Positions 32,295 to 42,156 of a DNA stretch of 64,000 bases are shown piece after piece. The notes under the pieces are model-generated. The model ran no database searches and was not told where the DNA came from. It saw only the letters and a list, made by a program, of their open reading frames with translations. A program made the position numbers and the translations under genes. The number at the start of each line of letters is the position of its first letter. The first letter of the stretch is position 1. Origin of the DNA: Monocercomonoides exilis (Eukaryota; Preaxostyla; Oxymonadida; Polymastigidae); NCBI GenBank assembly GCA_001643675.2, contig LSRY02000008.1, positions 1,375,501-1,439,500 of the forward strand, in the 5' to 3' direction.

Positions 32295-33986
32295 TTAGAA
32301 AAGATGAAAAAAGAGTTGGAAGAAGAAAAATGAATTATTAATAGAAAATGAGATGAATTCGAAAGCGTATTGATGCGACATAACATTCGTTCCAGTGTTA
32401 CTCGTTGTTACCACAACATCCTCCAGCGAAAGTGACCCGCTCCCACAAGAGACCACAACCATACTCGGTGAAGTTCCTTCTGTTGAGTTACAATCAATCT
32501 TCAAGTGACTCATTCTCAAATGACCTGTCGAAACACTGAACAGCGATCCAGTTGATGAAAGTGCTCCTATTCCAATTGAACATGTTTCCCTTCCCTTCCC
32601 AATGACTGAAATCTTCTTTGATCCAATCTCAATTGTTGTCACCTCGCTTATGTGATTCCCTTCCATCAGCGTGACTGACAGACTCACCTGGATCACGCTC
32701 CGAATGACTGCAACACCAATGGTTCGGCATGCACTTGACTCATCCAATCCACACAACTCTTCTTCGCCACCTCCACTCACAGCCACAAATCGATTTAAAA
32801 TTCCTCTCTTCAGCCAATCCTTTTTCGATGTTTGGTTATATGTCCATTTCTGTTCATTAACATAATTATATGCAAAGCAGATCCTCTTCTCATCTGTATT
32901 TGTGGTGTAACATTCATAGAATGGATTTCCTGAATCCAAATACAGATTGTATGTATCGACATACTCAACATCATGCCCGTATGGATTGGCTGCATCCTTG
33001 CAGCTGCATCCGTGAAAGAACAAAAAATAGCAATAAATTCCATTGTCTGGCTTTTCTGCTTTGTCTGGTCTGAAAAACAATCCTCCGCCTTCTCTTAATG
33101 CTGAGCATGAAATAAACTGAATGCTCCTCATTTTGAATGCTGCAGGAACAATATAGCAAAAGAAACCTCCACCATATATATTTGTAACTGAGCATGAAGT
33201 GAAACTGCAGTCAAACACACACGCACTTTCTCCCCCACCATTTTCTTCCCCAATGCATCCTTCTCCAGAAACCTGAAACGATTGCAATAATAACCCTCCA
33301 CCAGAACTATTTGCTTTGCAATTCTGGAATTCACATCCGCTGATCTGAACACATGTTGATATCGTATAAATTAGTATTCCACCTCCATGTTGATTTTGAG
33401 CTGTACATTCGTTGAAAGAATTGTTCACAATCTCAACCGATTTAATATTATAGCAACTAATACCTCCACCGCACCAATGCGCAACACATTCATTGAATGC
33501 ACAATGCGAAACTGAAACAGCGGCCGACGATTGACTGTACATGCAGATGGCCCCTCCACTCGATATTCCATCAGTATAAGAGTCACTTTCTCCTGTTGTC
33601 CTCGACCCATCCCATTCACACCAAGTGAATGAGTTTGCTCCATTATCTGTTTCATTCTGTCTGTCTGGCTTCAATGGAACCTCTGCAGTTCCAGTGCATT
33701 CAACATTTCTTGTTCTGCAACACCCGATGAATGATGTATTTGAGGCTGTCAAGGAAGCCAAGGGGTTGTTGAGGGAATGAACAATCCCTCCATCATATGC
33801 GTCGCAAACTGATGAAAATGAGCAGCTGCTCATCAGACACGAGGTTTGGGCTGACGTAGTGGTTGGAGGTGAACATGCCTCATTTGCTGTTGAGATGTTG
33901 AAAAATGTGAGTTTGGAGAGGGATACAAGGGGAATGGAAGGTGACGAGAGAAATGCCGTTGAAGATGAGAAATGCGATTCGCTCAC
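32295..33986 (-). CDS. Pmp-like beta-helix protein, P2 right arm copy 1 (intact)
   Basis: This 563-aa frame starts MSESHFSSSTAF; a hydrophobic stretch IPLVSLSKLTFFNIS lies at residues about 21-35. Rungs include GGAICMYSQSS, CGGGISCYNIK, HGGGILIYTIS, SGGGLLLQSFQV and YGGGFFCYIV, followed by HGCSCKDAANPYGHD and NPFYECYTTNTDEKR. The C-terminal cassette is type B (DWLKRGILNRFVAVSGG, LCGLDESSACRTIGVAV, SVIQVSLSVTLMEGNH), shared only with the P4 copy-2 gene, then SLFSVSTGHLRMSHLK and SGSLSLEDVVVTTS. The last 25 residues come from a TTC-rich tract and are not family sequence. Confidence 0.86.
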   Translation of the reverse strand: MSESHFSSSTAFLSSPSIPLVSLSKLTFFNISTANEACSPPTTTSAQTSCLMSSCSFSSVCDAYDGGIVHSLNNPLASLTASNTSFIGCCRTRNVECTGTAEVPLKPDRQNETDNGANSFTWCEWDGSRTTGESDSYTDGISSGGAICMYSQSSAAVSVSHCAFNECVAHWCGGGISCYNIKSVEIVNNSFNECTAQNQHGGGILIYTISTCVQISGCEFQNCKANSSGGGLLLQSFQVSGEGCIGEENGGGESACVFDCSFTSCSVTNIYGGGFFCYIVPAAFKMRSIQFISCSALREGGGLFFRPDKAEKPDNGIYCYFLFFHGCSCKDAANPYGHDVEYVDTYNLYLDSGNPFYECYTTNTDEKRICFAYNYVNEQKWTYNQTSKKDWLKRGILNRFVAVSGGGEEELCGLDESSACRTIGVAVIRSVIQVSLSVTLMEGNHISEVTTIEIGSKKISVIGKGRETCSIGIGALSSTGSLFSVSTGHLRMSHLKIDCNSTEGTSPSMVVVSCGSGSLSLEDVVVTTSNTGTNVMSHQYAFEFISFSINNSFFFFQLFFHLF

Positions 33987-35239
33987 TGAAACGCTTCTTT
34001 CTCTTTTAATATTTTGTACATATGCCTGTTTTGCTTCTTTGCGTAATCTTGTAAAAAAATATTACACTATGTTTATTTCCTTTTCTGCGTTTTCTGCTCA
34101 TTATTAAATGAAACATTCAAAATATGAAGGATCTTCTCTGCCAATGCCTTGTGATAGCAAAGATTCCTTCAAGTCATTCTTCCGCTGAATCCATTAACTG
34201 CCCTTCTGTTGTCTTCTTCTGTTAATCTTCCTCATTCCTTGTTCTCTCATTGATTTCTGAAGAAGTCTTCAAAAAAAAAAAGAATGAATTATGAATGTGA
34301 AAATAAAAATATGTAATAAATCATAGAAAATATCGATCAAATAATATGACAAAAAATTATAAATAATTATAAATGATAATAAATAGTAACACCTTGATAA
34401 TCCTTCAATCTCTATCTTTTTTTTCTTTTGTCAAAGTATTGCCACTTTCATTGTCCATTTGTCACTTTCATCGCTTTCATCCTCTCCAAATAAAATAAAG
34501 CCAGCTGAATTCATTCCATTTTGCAGCTTTTCCTTTCCAAAATGCCTCTTTCGATTAATAGAATAAAGCATACACAAATAATCTTCAAAACACTTTCTCC
34601 TCACTTTTGAATCTTTTCATCAAAAAATTTTCTCTTCTCTCTCTTTCTTTTCCCTTTCTCTCAACCCACCTTCTCATTCCACTCCCTCCAATCAATCCGT
34701 CCTTTTTGCTCCAAGCCACATTTCCTCTCTCCAAATTCAAAAATCACAGTCTCTTCTTCATTCCATTGAAAATCATCATCAAGCTCCGCCTTTTCCCCCC
34801 TTCTCCTCAAATACCATCATCCAATGTTAAGTCCTTTCATTCCATTTGATTTGTAATTCTGTTCATCGAATTTCTTTGGACAAATAAAACATTTTGTATT
34901 TACTGCAAAAGAAGAAGAAGAAGAAGAAGAAGAAGAAGAAGAAGAATTAATTTGGATGAATATCTATTGCAGTTGTGTGGAAATGAATGTTATTTTCCGA
35001 CATGAAAAAAGCAGACGAAATTTTTTTTCATGTTTTCCTGTTCCTAATTAGGAAGCGCGGAATTATCATCCTTTTTTTTCTTCGCATTGTTTGATGGCTT
35101 TATGGTTGTTCAGCATTAACATATGCCAAATTAACTTAACGAACCGAAGAAGAAGAAGAAGAAGATGATGATGAAGATGAAGAAGAAGATGAAGAAGAAG
35201 AAGAAGAAGATGATGATGATGATGATAAATGAAATTCTA
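33987..35239. other. Outer part of P2 right arm with empty DIRS site and microsatellites
   Basis: AT-rich mirror of the leader. The sequence across 34600-34640 joins directly the two flanks that are separated by the DIRS element on the left. GAA tracts lie at 34911-34946 and 35147-35226. No gene is supported; the 34607-34849 open frame is composition-driven. Confidence 0.6.
34619..34623. other. Empty DIRS target site (ATCAA)
   Basis: The plus strand reads CTTTTCATCAAAAAATTTTC with no insertion. Its inverse matches the left flank (to 8885) joined to the right flank (from 15070) of the element, sharing exactly one copy of TTGAT. Confidence 0.93.
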
Positions 35240-35338
35240 TCATTTATTGCGTCTCTTCTGAATCAACTGCAAATGCTCTTCAGTTCGTTCATTGCTTTTG
35301 TCCTCATCCTTCAAAAACTCCTCATTTGAATTTTTCTT
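35240..35338 (-). pseudogene. Conserved charged C-terminal fragment (mirror of 7733-7942 tail)
   Basis: The tail EEFLKDEDKSNERTEEHLQL ... IQKR is open and ends at TGA 35240-35242, as in the left arm, but the repeat-rich upstream part is out of frame and built of different TCC/TTC repeats (35334-35406). Confidence 0.3.
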
Positions 35339-35684
35339 CCTCCTCCTCCTCCTCTTCCTCTTCTTCCTCCTCCTCCTTCTTCTTCTTCTTCTTCTTCTTC
35401 TTCTTTTCTTTTTCTCCTTCCTCTTCTTTCTCTTCTCATTTTCTTTTGATTTCTGGATTTCTCTTTGTGCAAATAAATTTCTTCCTTTTTTTCATTTTCT
35501 CTCATTTTCTCTCATTTTCTCTGATCAAAATACGAAATATGAAGAACTCCAATCAGATGATGTTGATGATGATGTCAAAGAAGGAGAAACTGAGTGATAT
35601 GATGTTGACTTATTTGACGATGAAAAAGATGAATAAACAGAAGAAGAAGAAGAAGAAGAAGAAGAAGAAGAAGAAGAAGAAGAA
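35334..35684. repeat. TCC/TTC and GAA microsatellites, right end of P2
   Basis: TCC/TTC tract at 35334-35406, a TCTCATTTTC triplication near 35495-35522, and (GAA)n at 35639-35684. Between them a short stretch (35560-35625) still matches the left arm at 7600-7660. Confidence 0.8.
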
Positions 35685-35710
35685 AACAAATGAATTGGAT
35701 CGAATGAAAT

Positions 35711-36040
35711 GATAGGATGTTCAGAATTGCGAAGGAAAATGATTTCAAATGCAAACAGATGAGTTTGCTGAAATTACTCTTCATCAGCCTTCCTCTTCTT
35801 TGTTCGTGAGTATTCTTCTGCCAAAAATATGACCCTCTGAATCCTTCATTCATTTCGCTCGACCTCCGCCCTCCCTCTCTCGCAAACCAAAAATATGAAA
35901 CTCATGAAAATCCCTCTTTTCTTCCTCTTCTTCCATTTCTTCCTTTCTTCTTTTCTTTCTTCCATTTCTTCATTTCCTCCTTTCTTCATATTCCACTTTC
36001 ATTTTCAATCGTTCACAAAAATCTTCTTTCTTCAAAAAAA

Positions 36041-36072
<32 letters not shown>

Positions 36073-36650
36073 AGAAAAAAAAACAATTCTCCACCAGAGC
36101 ACCAATGTTTGGTATCCTTGTCATATCTGGCATTCGCAAGCATTGCCTTTCTGCATTTTCCTTCTCCGCTTTTCCTTCTTCTTCTTCAACACCACACAAT
36201 TCATAACTCTTTCAACAAATTCTGTGTTATTCAAAAATTACAATTCAAAAAATATTTGAAAAATAATTTATTAGCAAACCTTCAGAACCCATGTTTGTGC
36301 CTTTTTCAATTTCTCATTCCAATGGTTATGTTCGATATTTCCAAATATGAAATTCCCTTTAAGTATTCCATATCGTTTCATCTTCTGTGACTGGATTTGG
36401 GCACACAGGCAACAATCTCCCTTTCCAGCATTTTCCCCATTTCGCATGATTTACCAACCAATATTCCTGTGAAAAATTCGAGAATTGCTCAATCTTTTAT
36501 CTTTCAATATTTTCCTGCTTTTCTCAAAACGGCGTGTTCCTCAATAAAACCATATCAAAGATCGTAAACGTCATGCATACATTCCTTGTTGAAGTTACTT
36601 TCCCCTTCGATTTCATATTCCGATATTTCCTTCAAAAAAACAAATTTTCT
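35711..36650. other. Unique link between P2 and P3
   Basis: This lies in neither palindrome. It holds a purine run (about 36032-36085) and AT-rich sequence. On the minus strand about 36206-36090 reads as normal protein sequence (ELCGVEEEEGKAEKENAERQ, then MPDMTRIPNIGAL), suggesting a gene relic, but no complete gene is present. Confidence 0.35.
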
Positions 36651-38210
36651 CCATTTCAACAATAACTCATATTCCTGCACTTTGGAGAGGATACAGACGG
36701 AAATATCTTCACAATCAATTGAACAATAAAAAATACATACAATATCATTTTTGTGTTATTGATGAAATTGATATATTCCCCTTGGTCATCCGATTACCAA
36801 AAATCAAAGGTCAGAATTTCAGCATTATTGCATCTCCACCATTTCTTGTTGCCTCCACAGGAAATAATATTTCTAGTTCTACAGATAATGTTCACTCACG
36901 GATTTCTCATTCTGTGAATAAATTATTCCGTTCTTTCGAATCTGATGATCATAGAATCCATTACAAAAAAGACTCAAACCAACAAATCATTTTCATATTT
37001 TCTTTATCTCGGCAATGGCTGAGTGAAAATGGACATGGTTGAGGGGGGTGTGTGGAAACAAAAAATAAACTTGTTTTGGGGATATTTTGTTCATTTTCTG
37101 AATTTCATGTGTTTGGCAGTGTTTGATTTATAAGCGAGATTGTTTGTGGGGAGCAGGGTTCAGCTTGTGGCTGATCAGAGAAGCAGATGCCCACAAGAGA
37201 CAATGGTACTTGCAGCAGCTATGATTGATGGGATGATTTATCTGCAGTTCGTTTTTTGGAAAAGAAAGGCGAATGAGGGAAACAATGTTTGTGAGAAGGA
37301 GCAGGAAGGGGAAGGGGATGGAGAGTGTGTGGTGGAGTGCATGTTTGGTGGAGGAACACATCTCAGCTGAGATTTTCACACACACATATTTTTTATTTTA
37401 AAGGAGGAGACAAAAGCGAGTTGGATGTTATATTTTGGGAGCTGATGGGTGGGGATGATTGTGAATGATTGAGGGGGGAGTATGTGTTGAAAGGCACACG
37501 CCGATGATTGCTATCAAGAACAATACGAAAATGGAAGAGGATATGGAAATCAAGGAGATGGGGAAGAGAGGTTGGCACAGGATGTTTGGGGATGCAGTCA
37601 TACTCATCTGGGCAGTCGAGACAGCACAGGAAAGGGAATGTGCGATTGCTTTGTGAGCCTTTCGGGGCGTAGGAGGAGACAGGTTTGATGATTTGTTTCA
37701 TGAGAATTTATATATATATTTTTTATATTTAATTTTATGTTTATTTCTTTTTTTATTGAAGATATTGAGTGAATTTCAAAAAGATGGATGGAAAGCCATC
37801 ACATGTTGTCTGAGGTATATCGATGGAACGCAGACTGTTTTTTTTTAAGCCTTACTTGAAGAATGAGAAGAGGAGGAGAAATATTCTATATTTTTTTTTT
37901 GGATTGAAGGCTGGATGGAGGAAGATGGGAAGAGAAGAATGGTGAGAGCGGGGTTGATGGGCAATGTTAGAGAGGGTGAAAACAACATATTATTTTTTCT
38001 TTATTTTTGAAATTGGATATGAAAGGCGAAGGCGTGGTGTGGTGTGGTGCTTGGAGTGGATGATGTTGGGATGAGAGGTATTTGGAGAGAGGCAAACAGA
38101 GGATGAGGGGAGTGAAGGGAAATGAAGATATCTGGAGGTATTTTATTCTTGTTTGTTAATTTTTTTCACATATCATTTTTTATTTTTATGTATTTGTATT
38201 TTTTTAAATT
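36651..38210. other. Conserved module of unknown function, copy 2
   Basis: Inverted relative to copy 1. Plus-strand frames 37140-37370 (MFVGSRVQLVADQRS...) and 37465-37656 (RMFGDAVILIWAVETAQER) match copy 1 with many substitutions. The two frames are separated by about 95 bp containing AT-rich sequence. Minus-strand frames (37128-37385, 37393-37701) are also open. The family is not recognised. Confidence 0.45.
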
Positions 38211-38534
38211 TCATAAATGTGTGATGCGATCAGGTGTTATGAGAAGCACTGGGGGAGCATGAAATATGGGATGTGGAAGCACTGCTTTTTTTCTGGGACA
38301 TTCTTGGGAGAAACTGGGAGAAATGGGAAACTGAAGAGTGTTTGGCAGAATGAGCGAAATGGAAAAAACTGAAGAGAATGGGGAAAGAAATTTTTGTGGG
38401 ATTTTTTTTAACAAAAATCTTTTCGGAAGCAGCAGCAGAAGAGACAGAAAAGAGGAACTCAAGCTCAATGGGATATTTTTTGACATGGCGCTAAGAGGCA
38501 TGGGGAAGGAGGAGAAGGAAAAGGAAGAATTTTT

Positions 38535-40136
38535 GTGAACGAATTTCATTTCTCATATTCTTCCCCATTTTTCTCATCACCTTCCATCCCTTTTGCATCC
38601 CTCTATCATCTGACATTTTTCAACATCTCAACGGCATCTACAGATTGTCCATCCCCAACAACAACGTCAACCCAAATCACATGCCTGATGAGTAGTTGCT
38701 CATTCTCATCGGTTAGCGATGTATATGATGGAGGGATTGTTCATTCCCTCAACAACCCCTATGCCTCTTTGATAGCCTCAAACACATCATTCATCGAGTG
38801 TTATCGGACAAGGAATGTTGTATGTGAAGGAACTAAAACTAATAGGCTGGCTCCAGGGAGACAGAACATTACAGTGAATGGAGCAAACTCATTCACTTGG
38901 TGTGAATGGGATGGGTCGAAAACAACAGGAGAAAGCGATTCGTGGACTGATGGAGTGTCAAGTGGAGGGGCCATCTGCATGTACAGTCAACCATCTGCCT
39001 CTATGTCTGTTTCGCATTGTTCATTAGATGACTGCACAGCCTATTATAATGGTGGAGGAGTCATGTGCTATAACATAAAATCTGTTGAGATTGTAAATAA
39101 CACTTTCGACTCATGTACTGCGCAAAATTATCGTGGGGGTGGAATGTTTATTCATTCCATTTCGTCGTGTGTTCGGATCAGCGGATGTGAATTCCAGAAT
39201 TGTAAAGCAAATAATGGTGGAGGAGGCTTAAGATTAGAAAATATTCAAGTGACCGGATCAGGATGTATTGGAGATGAGAACGAAGGAGGCGAAAGTGCGT
39301 GTGCGTTTGACTGCTGTTTCACTTCATGTTCACTTACCGGTAATAGTGGTGGGGGCATGTGTTGTTATAATATAGTTCCCCAATTCAAGATGAGGAGCGT
39401 TCAATTTATCTCATGTTCTGCAATGGGATATGGAGGAGGGTTTCATTTTAATCCAGATAGACAAAATGCACCAGATGATAGAGTTTATTGTTTTTTCCTT
39501 TTCTTTCATGAATGCAAATGCAGAACAACCTCCAATCCATATGGGCATGATGTGATGTATTATGATTATTACAATGTTTTTTTGAGCACAGGAAATCCGT
39601 TCTATGAATGTTACACCACAAACACAGATGACAAGAGAGTATGCTATGTGTATAATTATTCGAGTTCAGGGAGTTGGGTGTATGATCAAATATCGAAAAA
39701 GGATTGGCTGAAGGACAAGACGATATATGTCTCAGCGAATGGAAATGATGAATATGAGCTGTGCGGGTCAAATGAATCAAATCCTTGTCTGACAGTGAAG
39801 AAGGCGTTTGAGATGTGTGAGATACAGATAAGCTTGTCAGTCACGCTTATGGAAGGGGATCATCGAAGCGAGACAACAACAATTGATATTGGGGCAAAGA
39901 AGATTTCAGTCATTGGGAAGGGAAGGACGAAGAGTTCGATAGGAACAGGAGCACTTTCTTCTTCTTCTTCTTCTTCTTCTTCTTCTTCTTCTTCTTCTTC
40001 TTCTTCTTCTTCTTCAGCAGCAGCAGCAGCAGCAGGAGAGACAACGCCATTTACTTTATTCAGTACGATAGCCGGGGTAAGTGGAATGATTGGTGTGTTG
40101 ATATATTTTTGGTATAAATCATTTGAGAATTTATAA
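38535..40136 (+). CDS. Pmp-like beta-helix protein with polySer/polyAla and a hydrophobic tail (P3 left)
   Basis: This 533-aa frame starts MNEFHFSYSSPF, with a hydrophobic stretch near residues 20-35. Rungs: GGAICMYSQPS, NGGGVMCYNIK, RGGGMFIHSIS, GGGLRLENIQV, SGGGMCCYNI, YGGGFHFNPDR. A YFLFFHECKC-type block reads FFLFFHECKCRTTSNPYGHD. The type-A cassette is followed by KKISVIGKGRTKSSIGTGALS, about 20 Ser from a TTC tract (39958-40014), six Ala (GCA), and a hydrophobic segment FTLFSTIAGVSGMIGVLIYF with basic/aromatic residues after it. The tail aligns weakly with LFSVSTGH of paralogues, but its composition would fit a membrane anchor. The leader 38338-38534 is conserved upstream. The frame ends at the heart of P3. 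Confidence 0.84.
   Translation: MNEFHFSYSSPFFSSPSIPFASLYHLTFFNISTASTDCPSPTTTSTQITCLMSSCSFSSVSDVYDGGIVHSLNNPYASLIASNTSFIECYRTRNVVCEGTKTNRLAPGRQNITVNGANSFTWCEWDGSKTTGESDSWTDGVSSGGAICMYSQPSASMSVSHCSLDDCTAYYNGGGVMCYNIKSVEIVNNTFDSCTAQNYRGGGMFIHSISSCVRISGCEFQNCKANNGGGGLRLENIQVTGSGCIGDENEGGESACAFDCCFTSCSLTGNSGGGMCCYNIVPQFKMRSVQFISCSAMGYGGGFHFNPDRQNAPDDRVYCFFLFFHECKCRTTSNPYGHDVMYYDYYNVFLSTGNPFYECYTTNTDDKRVCYVYNYSSSGSWVYDQISKKDWLKDKTIYVSANGNDEYELCGSNESNPCLTVKKAFEMCEIQISLSVTLMEGDHRSETTTIDIGAKKISVIGKGRTKSSIGTGALSSSSSSSSSSSSSSSSSSSSAAAAAAGETTPFTLFSTIAGVSGMIGVLIYFWYKSFENL
39958..40035. repeat. Coding (TTC)n-(GCA)n microsatellite
   Basis: Encodes polySer then polyAla. The mirror at about 43977-44041 has one GCA less (five Ala against six). 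All length changes seen are multiples of three. Confidence 0.9.
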
Positions 40137-41851
40137 GATAGCAGCACAAGCATTTAAGAGGCGAATGATTTTTATTGGAATAAGGCTGTGTGAAAAGGGA
40201 GGTACATCAACAGGAAAAAATAAGCTAACTTTATTACAAATAGCAAATAGAATATTTTTTTTTCCTTTGGAAAAGGAGGAGAGCGAGAAAGGAGAGCTCT
40301 GTATTACGAGCCATTGTTATTTTATCTGAATTTATTTATTAAACAGCCAGCGGATCTGCTTGCTGATAATTTTGATTTCAACTTCTAAAATATATGTTTT
40401 TGGTAAGACTGATTGTATTTTCCATGATTCATTTGACTCAAGGTGATATTAATTTGATAAACGGTGATTAACTATTTGCTTCTTTAAAAAGGCGTGGGCT
40501 AAGTTCTGTACTATGTGCTATATCCTGAGCTTGTTCTCATAAAAGCGATTATTAAGATCATGATTCTGTGTAAATCTATTGCAATCTCCTTCAATGAGTT
40601 GATGTTACACATCACGACAATATGTTTTTCTGGTGATATTTTTTTCTATTTTTTTGCCTTCTGGAAGATAATGTCAGAATTATATTAGTGACTTTTTTTT
40701 TTCCTTTTTTTTTATTATTATTAATTTTCATTAAAATATTGTTTGAATATATATGGATGATTATTTTTCAAATCATAACTTTTTTCGGTGTGTTGAATAT
40801 GGGACGAAATTTTTTGCTTTATGAATTTTGTTCCACACAATCTTTTCAAAGATTTTCCTCAACTTTTTAATATTTAAATATTTTATTTTGCATGAGAATG
40901 TTAGAATTGCAAGTATTCGATACAGAAATTGATGGAACAAATCATCGATTTTTTCATAAATGCAAGAATTCTGACCCATATCCAAAGGTTTTTTGTTATT
41001 AGCCAAATAATTTTCATCTGAATGTTGAATGCATGTCAATTATTACAAAAGCCAAAGTTAGATACGAAAAAATAGTAGAGGAGTCATAAAACAGATCCAT
41101 CACTTTTTAGTGTTCATTTAGGAAAATTCAAAGCAAATATTCAAACCGAAATTTTAAACAGAAATAATTTGATTTCAAAAAAGACCACTTATAATATGGG
41201 TGATTATTTTTGAAATCATAACTTTTTTCGGGGAATTGATATTTCAAAGATTGTTCATCTTTGACTGAAAATATTTTTTTCAAATTAAAAATGTTTTGCA
41301 TTTCTTTTAAGAGCCAATGTTTGAGATTTGTTCATAGCAAAATTTTCAACAAATGGAAAATAATATTTTGGTATTCATTTATTCATATACAATGCAAATT
41401 TTCTTTCCGAAAATTTTGATAGAAAAAATATGATATCAAAAATGATCACCCATAATATATTCACAAATAATTTTGAAATGTGATGTGACATTGTCTCCGA
41501 AAATTAATTTTTGTCATTTCTATCTTTTCAAAAAGATCTTCAAAATAATGTTTTTGTTCAATTTTTATGATCGAAGACATGCTTGTGTTCCTACAAACTT
41601 CGTAATTTTGTTGTTTGAAATGCAATCATTGTTAATTTCTTCACCATTTATTATTCAAAATTGATAAACTTCTTTTTCATAATTAATAAAATTGAGAATT
41701 TTTTTAAAAAAATTTTTTGTGAAAAATTGGTTTTTGGCCGAGTATCGAAAAGTGATGAATATATTATATTTTTTCATTATTTATAAAATAGATGAAAATT
41801 TGAATCCCAATTAATATTATTTGTCAATTGACATTATATTTTCTGATTTTT
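40137..41851. repeat. Heart of P3, left half
   Basis: AT-rich and non-coding; mirrored at 42157-43864. It contains two degenerate tandem copies of a unit of about 450 bp that starts TCATAACTTTTTTCGG (40774 and 41216), includes GTGTTCATTTA and CAAACCGAAATTTT (about 41110-41155), and ends GATTTCAAAAA-GA-CACTTATAA or GATATCAAAAATGATCACCC (about 41435). Unit junctions form short inverted repeats (ATGGGTGATTATTTTTGAAATC). Confidence 0.75.
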
Positions 41852-42156
41852 CAGAAAGAAATCATCATCATGAAAATCGGAAAATTTTTAAAATTAATTC
41901 TACTTGCATTATTTTAACTATTCATGAATAAATCAATATATATTGGTTATTTCATTTTCAAATTATGATAACAAATATATTTCTCAATTAAACAAGTCCA
42001 TTAAGACACTTTATGAATTCCTTATTTGTTTTGAAGTGTTAACCTGAATTCATTTTAAAATAATTGAATTATATTGATTGAATAATGCATAACTAATCAT
42101 TGCAAATTGAACAAATTTGAAAATTATTAGATAACAATGCTGCAGGTCATTTTCTT
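41852..42156. other. P3 spacer (305 bp)
   Basis: Unique AT-rich sequence between the arms; no gene, no obvious structure. Confidence 0.85.

Larger units (their letters stand above)
24880..35710. repeat. Palindrome P2, right arm (empty DIRS site)
   Basis: Inverse of the left arm. All three beta-helix genes are intact here, while each left counterpart carries a one-base deletion. 24880-26618 is the right half of the heart. The DIRS target is uninterrupted at 34619-34623. Confidence 0.93.
36651..41851. repeat. Palindrome P3, left arm
   Basis: Inverse of 42157-47347 (paired sum 84008 at the centre, about 83998 at the outer end), nearly identical with mainly homopolymer-length differences. The outer edge is sharp: after 36651 the left side differs while the right side continues to match the 5.7-6.0 kb block. 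It contains the conserved module, one beta-helix gene and 1.7 kb of heart. Confidence 0.93.
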
